Assembly: GCA_014529385.2 (NCBI GenBank)
Contig: CM043962.1
Coordinates: forward strand, 127,913,470-127,977,469
Length of the DNA: 64,000 nt
Reading direction: 5' to 3'
DNA from: Adiantum capillus-veneris
Lineage: Eukaryota; Streptophyta; Polypodiopsida; Polypodiales; Pteridaceae
Numbering within the stretch: the first letter of the stretch is position 1; each line of letters starts with the position of its first letter. Below, one piece after another: positions 31,766 through 42,660 of the stretch. A model generated the notes under the pieces. The model was not told the DNA's origin, made no database searches, and was given only the letters and a program-made list of their open reading frames with translations. The position numbers and the translations under genes are program-made.

Positions 31766-32203
31766 ATACCAAAACAACATTTCTCCTTACTCCACCCAGG
31801 AGTAAAATCACTAATCATTGAAACCAGTATTAAAAACGAGTCAAACATTTCAAATCGGCATCAAAACACGTTCAAAACAGATACCATCCATTTCAAACAA
31901 ATTCCAAACAGGATCACCAAACAAGTTCAAACAGAACTCAAACTTAAAAAGCAATCTCGACATCAGCCGAGCTTGAAAAGTCGACTGACTTTCCATCCTG
32001 AAACCTGCATAAAAAATTAGGGTTAGGTTCCTTCCATGAGGTCGTAGACAACCACAGCATGGTCCATCAGCTCTTGGACAGACAGTGTTCCTTTGGCGGC
32101 GATGGTATTCCCAAGACATAGCAATCACACCGGACCTCCAAGGGTTTTAGCTCGAAGAGAGACACCTATTGAGAGATGGGGAGAAATTTCAAGTTATAAT
32201 CTT
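31766..32203. other. unassigned; TTCAAAC-rich region
   Basis: Many scattered TTCAAAC/AAACAGnn words lie at 31840-31950. 31810-31840 is the inverse complement of 30095-30110 (CTGGTTTCAATGAT), extending the inverse relation noted for the arrays. No gene. Confidence 0.4.
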
Positions 32204-33397
32204 CTAGGGTTTCCATGGCAAGCATTTCAGTATACCCCACTTTGTCAGAAGTTGCACTCCGGAGGAAGATGTCAGAAACCATACTCCCTTGGTCATCCGA
32301 AGATGATTCCAAGCGGTAATCACATCACATTCGCACTCCCAGTGCGCCAAGAGGAAATAAATAGTCGCTTGAACTTTAGCCACTTTGTCGGTGCTTCTTT
32401 CCGTAAGAGAAGAGTGAACCGCCATGTCCGTGCATTTCTTTTCAAATAGGATGCTGCCCTCCTGATCTTGGAGTCTCTGAGTAGCGCCCTCCAGAGAAAG
32501 CTGCGTCAAATTGTTGAATAGATTGAGGGCCTTGTGAGCATCTCGAAAACCTACAAAGGTATCAAATTTTAGTGCTTGTCCACCGTCCTTGAATTCTTTG
32601 GTCTTCTTGCTCTTATTCTCGAGAAAGTCGTATTGGTTGACTCTATGAAAGTGCTTCCTCTTCGAATAAAACATCTGGTCATTAGAGTCCGAACTCTCAA
32701 AAGAGGATGAATCTTCCTCAGAACTGTCAAAAGATGTCCGAGATCTTCGGTGGGATCTGCTCTTCTTGGCCTTCTTCTTGTTCTTACCGTGTCTCTGAGT
32801 CTTTCTTCGTTTGCTGCTCTTTCGGTTCTCATCAGTGGAATCATAGGAGCTATCTGAACTGTCAGAAGAGGATGAGGGTGAACTGGGAACACCCTCAAAA
32901 TGTACTTGCTTCTTTGGCTTTCGTGCATTTGCAAAAGAAGACTGACGACCCAAGTAACCGAGGTAGTCTGCTCCTTGGCTGCGTCTCCTTGAATGCTTCG
33001 TGGTTCTCAATATTTGGTCGACTCGTCGTTCTATCACATCATCAAGTTCATCTTCAGTGTACACCCGCGGGACAGGTGGTTTCTTCAATGCTGACTTTAA
33101 AGGTGAGTTGATGGCTGTTCGCCACCGAGTATCCATTTCGTCGATCGGATGCTTGGTCAAAAATTTTGCGTACTGGGGATCCTTCGAATACTAGAGCATT
33201 TGCTTAGCACAAGCATCACCCTGCTGTTGATGGTGCATCTCCATTTGTTTATACTCCGTGGGCCATGGAGGCGCGTACTCTTGTTCTGAATTGTCAGGAG
33301 CTAGCCATCGTCCATTTGAATTTTCCGTGCTCTCACCTGACCTTGAATTGTCAGGTGGATTGCTTTGGTCTTTGCGGGATTCGTCGACTGAATCCAT
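32204..33397 (-). pseudogene. D gag: gypsy-type gag with one in-frame stop
   Basis: ATG at 33395-33397 begins MDSVDESRKDQSNPPDN, 46 bp inside the PBS, the expected place for gag. TAG at about 33191-33193 interrupts the same frame, which then continues for 318 codons. These hold a YTEDELDDVIERRVDQIL segment, a long Ser/Arg/Lys-rich low-complexity region (SSPSSSSDSSDSSYDSTDEN), then FKDGGQALKFDTFVGFRDAH, aligning with VKFDTYNGRRDNDKALAF of the B gag. The last ~90 residues no longer resemble gag, so a frameshift is likely after LNLFNNL. No pol was found to the left. Structural role inferred from homology and position. Confidence 0.8.
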
Positions 33398-33442
33398 GCG
33401 GGTCGCGACCAAAGGGTTCTCCGTAGGAGGTAAATCGATTGA

Positions 33443-33454
33443 GCTCTGATACCA
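33443..33454 (-). other. primer-binding site of D
   Basis: The minus strand reads TGGTATCAGAGC, one base inside the LTR starting at 33456. Confidence 0.92.
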
Positions 33455-33455
33455 C

Positions 33456-33642
33456 TGTGATAGACTTGGGGTGTCCAAATCGGGAATCTGGCACGACACA
33501 CGAGATAATCACTTAAAAACACTTCATAACTTTATCACAATTCAATAGAGACGACACGTGCCCAAAGTTATTGGCCCCAAAGTCTGGCGCCTCTTTCGGT
33601 ATTATTTTTATATTAAAGCCTGAGCAAAGTACAAAGTCCGGG
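33456..33642 (-). repeat. D 5' LTR, inner part (family T)
   Basis: TGTGATAGACTTGGGGTGTCC, with the conserved GTCTGGCGCCTCTTTCGGTA block near 33585. It is closest to T-d. It breaks at 33642 where copia element H is inserted and continues at 42365 (CCCTCTCTGCTCAGTGCTCG). Confidence 0.9.
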
Positions 33643-33945
33643 TGATGAGCGTGCGGCGATGTGTGCAAGTGAAAGAGCATGCGAGGAAGTGCAGTGTGTG
33701 TGCAGAGAAGGGAGGCGAAGGCAAGCAGGAGAGCTAGCGCTAGCAGAAGAAGAGAGAGCACGTTTTCTTCAAAAGGGGATAAGTGAGTGAGTTTGAGTGA
33801 GTTGTTAGAAACTCACTTACCCTTTATTATTTGTATAAGGACCGATCTAATAAGTTAGTGGCCAAGTTCAATGTGAACTTGGCCAAAAGGTTAGTAACCT
33901 TTAAAATGTACATTAAAGGGGGCCATTTGGGCCTTTAACCCAACA
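33643..33945 (-). repeat. H left LTR (3' LTR)
   Basis: 303 bp, TGATGAGCGTGCGGCG to GCCTTTAACCCAACA. It differs from the right LTR by a few substitutions and small insertions (AAGTGCAGT near 33690; GTTTGAGTGA near 33790). Confidence 0.95.
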
Positions 33946-33960
33946 ACCTCCCACTTAAAG
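33946..33960 (-). other. polypurine tract of H
   Basis: The minus strand reads CTTTAAGTGGGAGGT next to the 3' LTR. Confidence 0.75.
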
Positions 33961-33980
33961 GCATAAATGGCGCCTTTAAG

Positions 33981-35972
33981 CTACGTGACTCCCACCATCT
34001 CTATGCATAGATGATATTGTGCTTTGGGTAAGCACTTAGTAAGAGCATTGGCTGGATTTTGTGATGCATGGACCTTAACCAATGTAATAAGGCCATCCTC
34101 AAGCACTTCTCGTATAAAGTGATACCGCACATCAATATGCTTTGTGCGTGCATGAAACATGGCGTTCTTTGTTAGACATATGGCACTCTGGCTATCACAA
34201 CCAAGTATAGGTGCCTTGGCAGGCAAACCAAACTCACTGCATAGGCGTGCTAACCAAATAGCTTCTTTGGAAGCCTCAGTAGCTGAAATATATTCAGCCT
34301 CTGTCGTAGACAATGCAACAATCTTTTGCAATCTAGAACACCATGAAACAACACCTCCCGCAAGAGTAAATACATAGCCACTTGTGGATTTCCGTTTATC
34401 CACATCACCAGCCATGTCAGAGTCACAAAATCCCTTCAACTCCATTGGTCCTTTACCATAGAAGAGGCATTTGTTTTTAGTCCCTTTCAAGTACCTCATA
34501 ATGGACTTCACTGCATCCCAATGCAACCTGCCTGGATTAGCCATAAACCGGCTTACAACTCCCACTGCATGGGCTATGTCAGGCCTAGTAGCAACCATAG
34601 CATACATAAGTGAACCACAAGCTGAAGCATAAGGCACACTTTGCATGTCATTGGCTTCTTCCTTTTACTTGGGACAATCATCCTTGGAGATTTTAACATA
34701 TGGCTGTAATGGCACACCAAGAGGCTTTGCTTCAGCCATGTTAAATCTATCCAGCACCTTTTCAATGTACTTTTCTTGCGACAAATACAATAGGCGCTTG
34801 TCTCTTTGCCGTGTAACACGTACTCCAAGTATATGTTCAGCTGCCCCAATGTCTTTCATTGAAAACGCAGATTTCAGCTGTCCTTTAAGAGCATCAACAG
34901 TGCTTCTTTTCTTTGCAGCTATCAACATATCGTCTACATAGAGCACAAGAATAATAGGGTTGCCATCCTCATCACGTTTGGTATACAAACAATGGTCTGC
35001 ATGGCTTCTTTTGTAACCATGTTTAAGCATGAAGCGATCAAACTTCTTGTACCACTGCCTACATGATTGTTTCAGCCCATACAAGCTTCTATTGAGGATA
35101 CATACCAAATGTTCCTTGCCTGGGATGACAAAACCCTCGGGTTGCTTCATGTAAAGCTCTTCTTCCACATCACCATGCAAGAAAGCGGTATGTACATCCA
35201 TTTGGTCCATTTCCAAATCAAGAGCAGCCACAATGGCAAACAATACACACAACGTGGTCATCTTGACAACAGGAGAGAATACTTCCTGAAAGTCTATGCC
35301 CTTGGTTTGAACATATCCCTTTGCCACAAGCCTTGCCTTATACTTGGGTTTTGCATCAACAGTTTTGATTTTATACACCCATTTGTTAGGAATAGCCTTC
35401 CTTCCTTTGGGCAATTCAACCAAATCCCAAGTATGATTAGCATGCAAAGCTTTAATCTCTTCCTGCATAGCAAGCTCCCACTTGTCGCTGTGCTCACATG
35501 TCTTTGCCTCTTTATACGTAAGAGGCTCTCCCTCATCTGTCAACATAATGTAATGCAAAGAGGGGTCATATCGACTCACATGCTGTCTTTGACGAGTAGA
35601 CCGCCTCACCCAATGATCCACATTATGCGGCAATGAGTTTACATCAGGTGGCACGACAAAATCATCAACAATGGGCTGCTGTACATCATTTTCAGCATTG
35701 TTTCTTGGCTGCAAATGCCCTTCAGGAGCCTCAATTTGCTGTCCAACATCATCTGGCTCAAACACCAGTGGATCATCTACATTTTCAGCCATTTGTGGTG
35801 CATCCTGAGGGTCAAAAATAGGCCTAACAGGTGGCTGATCATGCTGAAATTTCACCCTTTTATGGTCATGCTTTGAGGCACAATTGTTTTGAAGCAGCCT
35901 TGCTTCATTAAAAACAACATCCCAACTGCGTACAACCCTTTTGAGCTGAGGTAACCAAATCCTGTCACCCAT
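33981..35972 (-). pseudogene. H pol: copia reverse transcriptase and RNase H
   Basis: A frame of 664 codons is broken by one TAA at 34665-34667. It begins in the integrase-RT linker (ARLLQNNCASKHDH, RRSTRQRQHVSRYDPSL). RT follows: WELAMQEEIKALHANHTWDL, NKWVYKIK, ARLVAKGYVQTKGIDF, QMDVHTAFLHGDVEEELYM, RSLYGLKQS, and the YVDD site at 34929-34940. After the stop come ASACGSLMYAMVATRPDIAH, GFCDSDMAGD-DKRKSTSGY, ALSTTEAEYIS and DVRYHFIREVLEDG, the copia RNase H with its Asp and Glu residues. C-terminus ASQNPANALTKCLPKAQYH. One stop plus a frameshift to integrase; otherwise well kept. Confidence 0.96.
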
Positions 35973-36541
35973 TCGCCTTCTTCACCATATCCCATGAAGA
36001 GGCCTTTAATGGACTTCGCATCTAGTTTACTCCTCAACTCCGGTCTTACATGCACAAAAGCTTCGCAACCAAAAATGCGTAAGTGATCGATTATATGAAG
36101 CAGGCTTGCCAGACCAAACCTCTTCAGGGATGTGTCACCTTTCAAAGACATGTGAGGGGATCGATTGCATATATGCACTGCAGTTTTCAAAGCTTCTCCC
36201 CAAAATCCATGAGAGAGATTAGTTGTGGACAGCATGCATCTCACCCTCTCACAAAGTGTCGTATTAAATCTTTCAGCCACACCATTAGAAGAGGGGCTGT
36301 ATGGCACAGTAAGATCCCTCTTAATGCCCAAATTTTCACAAAACTTGTTAAATTCAGCACTTGTGTACTCCCCCCCATTGTCTGTACGCAAGCATTTTAG
36401 CTTTCTACCAGTTTGGGTGGTCACAAATGCATGAAATCTCTTAAACGCAGCAAAGGCTTCATCCTTAGATTTAAGCAAATAAATCCAAATTTTTCTAGAA
36501 TGATCATCAACAAAGGAGACAAAATAACATGCACCACCCAT
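35853..36541 (-). pseudogene. H integrase core
   Basis: In a different frame from RT (frameshift near 35960). It encodes CYFVSFVDDHSRKIWIYLLK, LRTDNGGEYTSAEFNKFCE and PYSPSSNGVAERFN, giving the D,D,E catalytic triad of a copia integrase, then WGEALKTAVHICNRSP, FGCEAFVHVRPELRSKL and KGLFMGYGEEGE. Another frameshift near 36530 separates it from the protease/GAG-pre-integrase frame. Confidence 0.95.
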
Positions 36542-37165
36542 AGACTTGTAGGCATGCTACTACATCAGAATGTACAAGATCAAGCACACAAGATTTACGA
36601 GAGACACTAGAGTAATAAGAACGCTTTACTTGCTTGCCATATTGACATTCATTACAAAAATCAAGCTTTGTGCCTTTAGCATCAAGCTTGTTCAAAGTAC
36701 AAAGCTTAGAAAGGCCCTTTTGGCTCATATGGCCAAGCCTCTTATGCCACAACTCCATGTGAGAGTTAATTTCAGCCAATGCAATAAACTTGCCCAACAC
36801 GGCCTTTCCATGTATGCAGTAAAGTGTCCCTTTCTTTGTACCCTTTACAATCAGTCTTGAGCCTTTAGTCATTTTCCATGACCCTCTCTCAAACAAGACG
36901 TTGTAACCATGCATATCCATCTGACCAACAAAAAGAAGACTCTTCTTGATTCCCAACACATATCGAACAACATTCAAGACAAGCTCATTTGTGCCATCTA
37001 TGGAGAGATGCACAGTGCCAATACCCTCAATGGAACATGCATGATTGTTTCCAAGGTATACATGGCCACGCTTGCCCGCATCAAAAGTAGAGAAACACTC
37101 CTTGATAGGAGTCACATGAAATGAAGCACCGGAATCAACAATCCAAGTCTGGGACTATGCATCAT
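36507..37165 (-). pseudogene. H protease and GAG-pre-integrase domain
   Basis: A TAG lies just before WIVDSGASFHVTPIKECFS (about 37110-37155), the DSGA protease active site. Downstream are VYLGNNHACSIEGIGTVHL and the GAG-pre-integrase zinc module LWHKRLGHMSQKGLSKLC...CNECQYGKQ with its HHCC residues, then LDLVHSDV before the frameshift. The product would process the polyprotein and begin integrase. Confidence 0.93.
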
Positions 37166-37634
37166 TGACAGTCAACAAAGCATCAATAAGATCACTCTTG
37201 GTGATCTGCATGTCCTGTGAATGAACATTAAGAGAGGCATCATAGTCATAAGCATCATCATCTAACAAAGTGGCACACAAGATGTCCTCTACATCTGACA
37301 GCTCCTCAATCACGACACTAGAAGCCACATTGGCCTTCTCTTTGTCCTTTGAGCTATCCTGTGCATGTGCCTTGACTTCCTTCTTCTCTTTCTTTTTGTC
37401 TCCTCCATTCTTTTTCCTTTCTAACTCAGCTTTATAATATCTGCAATCGGGTTTCTTGTGACCTTTCCTATCACATTGATAAACAAGTCACATCACCCTT
37501 GCCTCTGCTGGCATTTCCCCTTTCTTTACTCTTACTCTTACTCCTTTGTGCATAAGCATTCTTCTTTTCTGTCCTTCCTCTAACCATGTTGGCAGAGCTG
37601 CCTTCCTCTCCACTTGCTTTCCTCTTGATTTCTT
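37166..37634 (-). pseudogene. H gag C-terminal region with zinc knuckle
   Basis: On the minus strand, EIKRKASGEEGSSANMVRGR continues the gag after the LINE. A one-base insertion (TGTTTATCAATG near 37488) breaks a CYQCDRKGHKKPDC-type CCHC knuckle. Then comes a Lys/Glu-rich linker (ELERKKNGGDKKKEKK) and DVEDILCATLLDDDAYDYD, leading to protease. Confidence 0.85.
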
Positions 37635-40600
37635 TTTTTTTTTTCCGAGAAAAAGATCCTTCTATTAGTTAATGAAAACTGCCCATAGGGCTACAACCAC
37701 CTCTGCAAGAGAGGGCTACAACAAGCATGATGGGAAGACACTCCCAATGAAAAAACAGCATATATACAATGAGGCTAAATCAAGAGATGGGAGGAGGGAA
37801 GAGCCACACAGGTGGACAGTAGTGCCATCTGAGCACCCCCTGGACTATGGTGTAGAAAGGCCGAGGGCGCCAGAGTCGAAGGAAAGCCTCGCGGCGCTCC
37901 CGCATGCGGTCGGAGCTGCCCTGTAGTCCCTCAAGCTGTCCTCTGAGAGTATGGATCAGCTCTAGCCAAAAGTCACGAACAGTCTCTGTTGGTGGCACAG
38001 GGCGAGCCTCAAAGATGCGGAAACAGCGGGCCCGCCAAATGAACCAAAGTGTCAGGCCACTGATGAGCTCCCAACACTCCTCTCTCTCACTGCACCACTC
38101 TTGTGGAGTAAGCTATGTAGCCGGCTGAAGTGTAGGTCGCCCCCCTTGCATCACTATCATCCTGTTGGTGGAAGATAGCTCAAACTGAAGTGCCGGGCCC
38201 GTGAGGGTGGACCAAGCCGCTGCCCCCCAAGTGTACTGTCGAGCCGAGGAGAGGGCAGGCATCAGCCGAAGAACTCGTAGGCACACCTGCTGGGCCGAGG
38301 GACAGTCCCAAAGACAATGACGTTGACTCTCCACCAACTAGTCACAGGCTGCACATGCGGCCGAGAGACCACTATGTACAAGCCAGCTCCCTACTGCTGT
38401 GGCTCTGTGTGCAACCAGCCACTGAAACAAAGTGACGCGCCTCGGCTGTTTGGAGTCCCACAGCCTCTGCCAAAAGGCTGCCAAGAACTCGACTGTGAGG
38501 CCCTCCTCTTGCCAATGACGTGCTGCAGCGGGGCGGGCCTCTCTCTGTGCTGCAAGGCTGCAAGTATATGACGTCCAAGCCGAACAGTGTACTGAAAGAA
38601 GGGGACTCCTGGGCGGTCTGCAGCAGAGAAGGGGTCTCTCCATAGCCACTCACCAGGATCCCACTGTACTCGTGCCAAGGGACAACACTCCCAAGCTCAT
38701 AGCCTCCAGTGTCCAGTCTTAAGAGCTGCTGGGTCAGGGTCTATGATGCAAGTCCTCCCTCAGATGCCCACAACTTGGATCCTCTGGAAACAACACTTTG
38801 CTACCTGCGGGGCCTCTACTGCAACTCACTGTAATCGTCCCCCACCCTGAAGCTCGAAGAAAAGGGCTGGGACAGTCTCTGAGCAGGCCCTGACTGAAAT
38901 GAGAACCTCAAGTCGTGTGAAGGCTCCCATCCATCGAGGTGCTACTGGCTCGAGAGGCGTGAACCACTCAGTTGGAACTGACTCTGAGATGTCCTGACAC
39001 ATGCTCTGCACCCCTCTCATGCCCTGTAACTGGACACCTTGCACCTCCTCTGACAAACCTGTGAACTCTAGCCAGTCACCTAGAGAGCGCGTTGGACCTG
39101 CTGCCATGGGACCCCAAGAAACATGAGGCCGACTCCCAACCAAGTGGCCTCTCTGAGTGCTAACCATGGGGTTCCAGACGAGGGGCTGCCGAAGGTGCTC
39201 CTCCGTGCACGTCGGTTGTCTCTGCTCTAGGCCACGCCGTAGGAGCTCCCAAGATCGAAGCAAACTCACAGCGAAGCGGTCCTCCAGTCTCCTGCTCAAA
39301 CCAACTCGGCGCAACTCTGTAAAGATCCATTTGGTCAAAGGTTGCCAAGGGCCTCCTGACTGAGGCACCCTGGCACGAAGCCTCTGCAACAAGAACTCCT
39401 TCCAGGGCTCCTCGCCTGGAAGAAGTCCTCTGACGACGAACTTCCCAAGAAGGGCTCTGCTCTACTGTGCTGGATCAATGATCCCAAGCCCTCCCTGAGA
39501 ACAAGGAAGTGTGATGACTGACCAAGCCACCTTGGCTCGGGCAATCTGAGTGTCACGACCTGACCAAAGGAAGTTCCTGATCAGCCTCTCTACCTGGCTG
39601 ATACAAGAACTCGAGAAGATCCAGCAAGAAGTGATGTACCACATAGTTGCCAACAACACCTGGTTGGCAACTACTACTATACCTGCCAGCGAAAGTCGTG
39701 CTGAGCTCCAATGTAGCAGCTTTCTCCTGATGGATAGGAGAAGAGGAGCAATCTGCTGCTCGGGGGACAAGTCCAAACCAACCTAACAACCCAAGTACCG
39801 AACTGCAATCCTTGGAGGAATCCACCTGAAACCCTCTCCTGGCATCCAATCTGGCACAGGAGCATTGCCAACCGAGAAAGCCAGTGTCTTTCTCCAGTTG
39901 ATAAGTGCGTCCGATGCACAACAGAAGGTCTCCAAAGCCTGCTCACATCTGTGTAGATTGGCCTCCTGGCCCTCTAAGTACAAGGCTTAGTCGTCGGCAA
40001 ACTCAGTGTCCAGAAGCTCATCTCCCCGTATAGGGAGTGCTAAGCCCCTCAGACCAACCTGCTGTGACACCAAAAATCTGCTCATCGCCTCCGCATAGAA
40101 CAGAAAGAGAAAGGGGGCAAGAGGACAACCCTGTCTGATCGATCGTGTGAGCATGAAGCGCTCACCTCTACCTCCTGCCAAAAGCACCTGACTGTGAGCC
40201 TGTCTGTACAAAGCTGACACCCCTCTGATCCAAGCATCTGAGAAGCCCATCCTGCGCAGAGTGCCCTCTAGAAAGTCAAGTCAACTCTGTCGTATGCCTT
40301 CTCAAAATCGAGAAGAAGAATCACAAGCTCCTCCCCACGGAGCCGTGCCAGGGCAGAAGCCTCCCAGAAAGTGAAGATGTTGTCAAGGATACTGCGTTCC
40401 TTGACAAAACCTGTCTGAGTCCCATGTATAAGGCTCTCCAAAAGTGGCTGAATTCTCAAACTCAGAGCCTTGGCAAGAATTTTGTAGGCTGAGTTGAGGA
40501 TGGTGATGGGGCGCCACTGTTGAATCTCATCCAAGGAGCCACCTTCCTTTGGAATGAGGTAAATCAGGCCCTCACTCATGCTATCTAGCATCACTCCTGT

Positions 40601-40759
40601 GTGCAGAATGTACTGAAAGGCACTACAAAGATCTGGGCCAAGCAGGTCCCAGTACTCCAAGAAGAAGCTGAGAGTCCGCCCATCCTCACCTGGACAGCTA
40701 CCACGAGGGAGGGCCCTAAGAGCCGTGTGCAGCTCCTCAAGCTGAAGAGGCATTCCTCC
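37635..40759 (-). mobile_element. LINE 1: 5'-truncated L1-like non-LTR retrotransposon
   Basis: Inserted in the gag of H. Duplication TGATTTCTT at 37626-37634 and 40760-40768; a poly(T) run on the plus strand (37633-37644) is the element's poly(A) tail. Minus strand. Endonuclease and the earliest RT region are missing, as usual for 5' truncation. Confidence 0.93.
37780..40759 (-). pseudogene. LINE 1 ORF2: reverse transcriptase and zf-RVT
   Basis: 40759-40268 encodes RT fingers and palm: LRALPRGSCPGEDG, LIYLIPKEGGSLDEIQQWRP, ILNSAYKILAKALSLRI, GTQTGFVKERSILDNIFTFW, LLLDFEKAYDRV. A frameshift leads to RQGCPLAPFLFLFYAEAMS and the FADD catalytic box (39990-40001), followed at once by TAA. Later segments in the same frame include LHWSSARLSLAGIVVVANQV and IRNFLWSG, split by several stops. 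A second frameshift near 38750 leads to the C-terminal zinc-finger region (FQWLVAHRA...CAACD...ESQRHCLWDC). Non-functional; L1-type family clear. Confidence 0.93.
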
Positions 40760-40768
40760 TGATTTCTT

Positions 40769-41321
40769 CATTCAAGATAGAACCCCTAACACCATCAAAG
40801 GTCAAATTGGGGTTATTGGACAACGGAATCACCAAAGTTTCCCATGACTCAGGTAAGGTAACAAGCAAGAAGATAGCTTTCAGCTTATCATCAAAAGGGG
40901 GCAAGCCATAATCTTGTAACTGCGACAAAGTATCTGCGAACAATGACAAGTGCTCTGCCGCACTCTTGGACTCATCTAGTTGCATGCCAACAAGTTTTCG
41001 CATCAAGTGCACCTGGTTGACAGGTGTTGTATTTTCATACATTTCCTTTAACTTCTCCCACACATCAAAAGCAGTTGTGAGACGCTTCACATCAATGACG
41101 GTCTCATCTGTCATGGCCATTTTAATGTATGTAACGGCTTTCCTGTTCATGCTAACCCATGCTTCATCTGTCATATTCTGTGGCTTCACTTGTTTAAGTG
41201 CCCCTTCGCAATCCTTAAGAAATAGGATTCCTTGAATCCTGTCTTTCCAAAGATCAAAACCTGTACAATCGAACCTCCTAATCTCGAAGAGGTTCTTCAC
41301 ATCCGAAGAAGATGAGGCCAT
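40769..41321 (-). pseudogene. H gag (N-terminal part, UBN2-type)
   Basis: ATG at 41319-41321. It encodes FDCTGFDLWKDRIQGILFLK, AWVSMNRKAVTYIKMAMTDE, AFDVWEKLKEMYENTTPVNQ, HLMRKLVGMQLDESKSAAEH, PPFDDKLKAIFLLVTLPESW and a terminal SILNEEIRR. This is the copia gag (UBN2) domain and is intact up to the LINE insertion. The LINE divides it from the knuckle region at 37634. Confidence 0.94.
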
Positions 41322-42061
41322 AGTTGCACGAAATAAGAGGGATAATACGTTGAATTTTTGGGCAAAATGTGCAAAAATCGGAGTATAGCCTCACAGAGAT
41401 GTGCACTACAGCTCCAAATGGTCACAAGAGCAACTTGGGGCAAAATAGAACGATTTGGGCACAAAATTCAATTTCTGAAATTTATGCGCAGGAAATTTCA
41501 GCGAGCGAATTTGTGCTCGAAAACAACAAATTTAGTTGTTTTTAACCTCAAAAGACATACATAAGGCTAATACACAACCTTTAGAAGCATGCAAGCACAA
41601 AAGCCCCAATTTGTAGCATCAAATTGCATGAAATTGAGCCACAGATGGTCATACATCGACAAAATTTGTCAAATGTGCGTGGATTGCATCTTTTTGCACT
41701 TTCCCCAATGTAATCGCACCATAAAAACACTTGCAAAAACTTGCGTAAATCTGAAATTTGCTTAAAACACCTGTTTTAGGGCTTGTTTTCGGCAATTTCA
41801 GGGTTTTCGGGTAGCGGGGACTTAGCAAAAGTATTCCCACACCTTAATACATCATTTTCAAAACCTGTATTTTGCTGTCATAACCTGTAATTTCCTGTTT
41901 TTGACCTAATTTCAGCTTGTTTTAGGTCAATTTGGGTTGCCGGGAGCTCTCTAGTGTCCGGAGACGCGAGTCCTTTGGCGACGAAATTGCAAATTCTCGC
42001 GAGAAAGTTGACGTTCTTGGTTGAAATTCAGCGTTTGCAGGTTTGGGGGCAAACCCTAATC
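41322..42061 (-). other. H leader between PBS and gag
   Basis: About 740 bp without a supported gene; AAATTTCAG/TTTGCAAG words recur. It is the untranslated leader, normally carrying packaging signals; none can be identified by eye. Confidence 0.6.
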
Positions 42062-42075
42062 GGGCTCTGATACCA
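42062..42075 (-). other. primer-binding site of H
   Basis: The minus strand reads TGGTATCAGAGCCC, fully complementary to initiator tRNA-Met, two bases inside the right LTR. Confidence 0.94.
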
Positions 42076-42077
42076 GT

Positions 42078-42359
42078 TGATGAGCGCGCGGCGGTGTGTG
42101 CAAGTGAAAGAGCACGCGAGGTGTGTGCAGAGAAGGGAGGCGAAGGCAAGCAGGACAGCTAGCGCTAGCAGAAGAAGAGAGAGCACGTTTTCTTCAAAAG
42201 GGGATAAGTGAGTGAGTTGTTAGAAACTCACTTACCCTTTATTATTTGTATAAGGACCAATTTAATAAGTTAGTGGCCACGTTCAATGTGAACTTGGCCA
42301 AAGGTTAGTAACCTTTAAAATGTACATTAAAGGGGGCCATTTGGGCCTTTAACCCAACA
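42078..42359 (-). repeat. H right LTR (5' LTR)
   Basis: 282 bp, TGATGAGCGCGCGGCG to TTTAACCCAACA, highly similar to the left LTR. Confidence 0.95.
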
Positions 42360-42364
42360 TCGGG

Positions 42365-42660
42365 GTCCCTCTCTGCTCAGTGCTCGTCAGCAATTTGAGT
42401 GGAAGACAGGCCCTAGGTACATATTTAAAGGCCCATGGCCTCTCAAAAGCAGTACATGAAAAGCTTCAAACTTAAAAGTGTCTTAACCCTTCCAAAACTT
42501 GCAGCGCAGCCATCGTATAATCCGCCACAAATCACGGGCGTCCGTACGGCCTGCCACGTTAGCAGTCTTCACGAGTGGGTTACGTCTGCAAGCTTCTTCA
42601 AGGCAGTGGAGCAATATAGATGCTTCTTTCTTCACACATGGGAGAGATCGTAAGTTCTTT
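42365..42660 (-). repeat. D 5' LTR, outer part (family T)
   Basis: It continues 33642 after element H: TCTGCTCAGTGCTCGTCAGC, ATATTTAAAGGCCCATGGCC and the CCGTACGGCCTGCCACGTTA repeats typical of family T. It is then cut by solo LTR A4. Any remaining outer end beyond 43784 was not recognised. Confidence 0.85.

Larger units (their letters stand above)
33643..42359 (-). mobile_element. H: Ty1/copia retrotransposon
   Basis: TG at 33643 and CA at 42359. Flanks are CCGGG (33638-33642) and TCGGG (42360-42364), a duplication with one C-to-T change. LTRs are 33643-33945 and 42078-42359. Order on the minus strand is gag, zinc knuckle, protease, integrase, RT, RNase H, the copia arrangement. A 3.1-kb LINE sits in gag; without it the element is about 5.6 kb. 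Confidence 0.96.

Noticed and set aside
31555-31805. Plus-strand repeat protein with LPRHRPASFRGF units
   Set aside because: The same units occur on the opposite strand at 30115-30225 without keeping the frame; tandem DNA repeat explains the open frame.
38317-39786. Several plus-strand frames opposite LINE 1
   Set aside because: They mirror the real minus-strand ORF2 and show no domain of their own.
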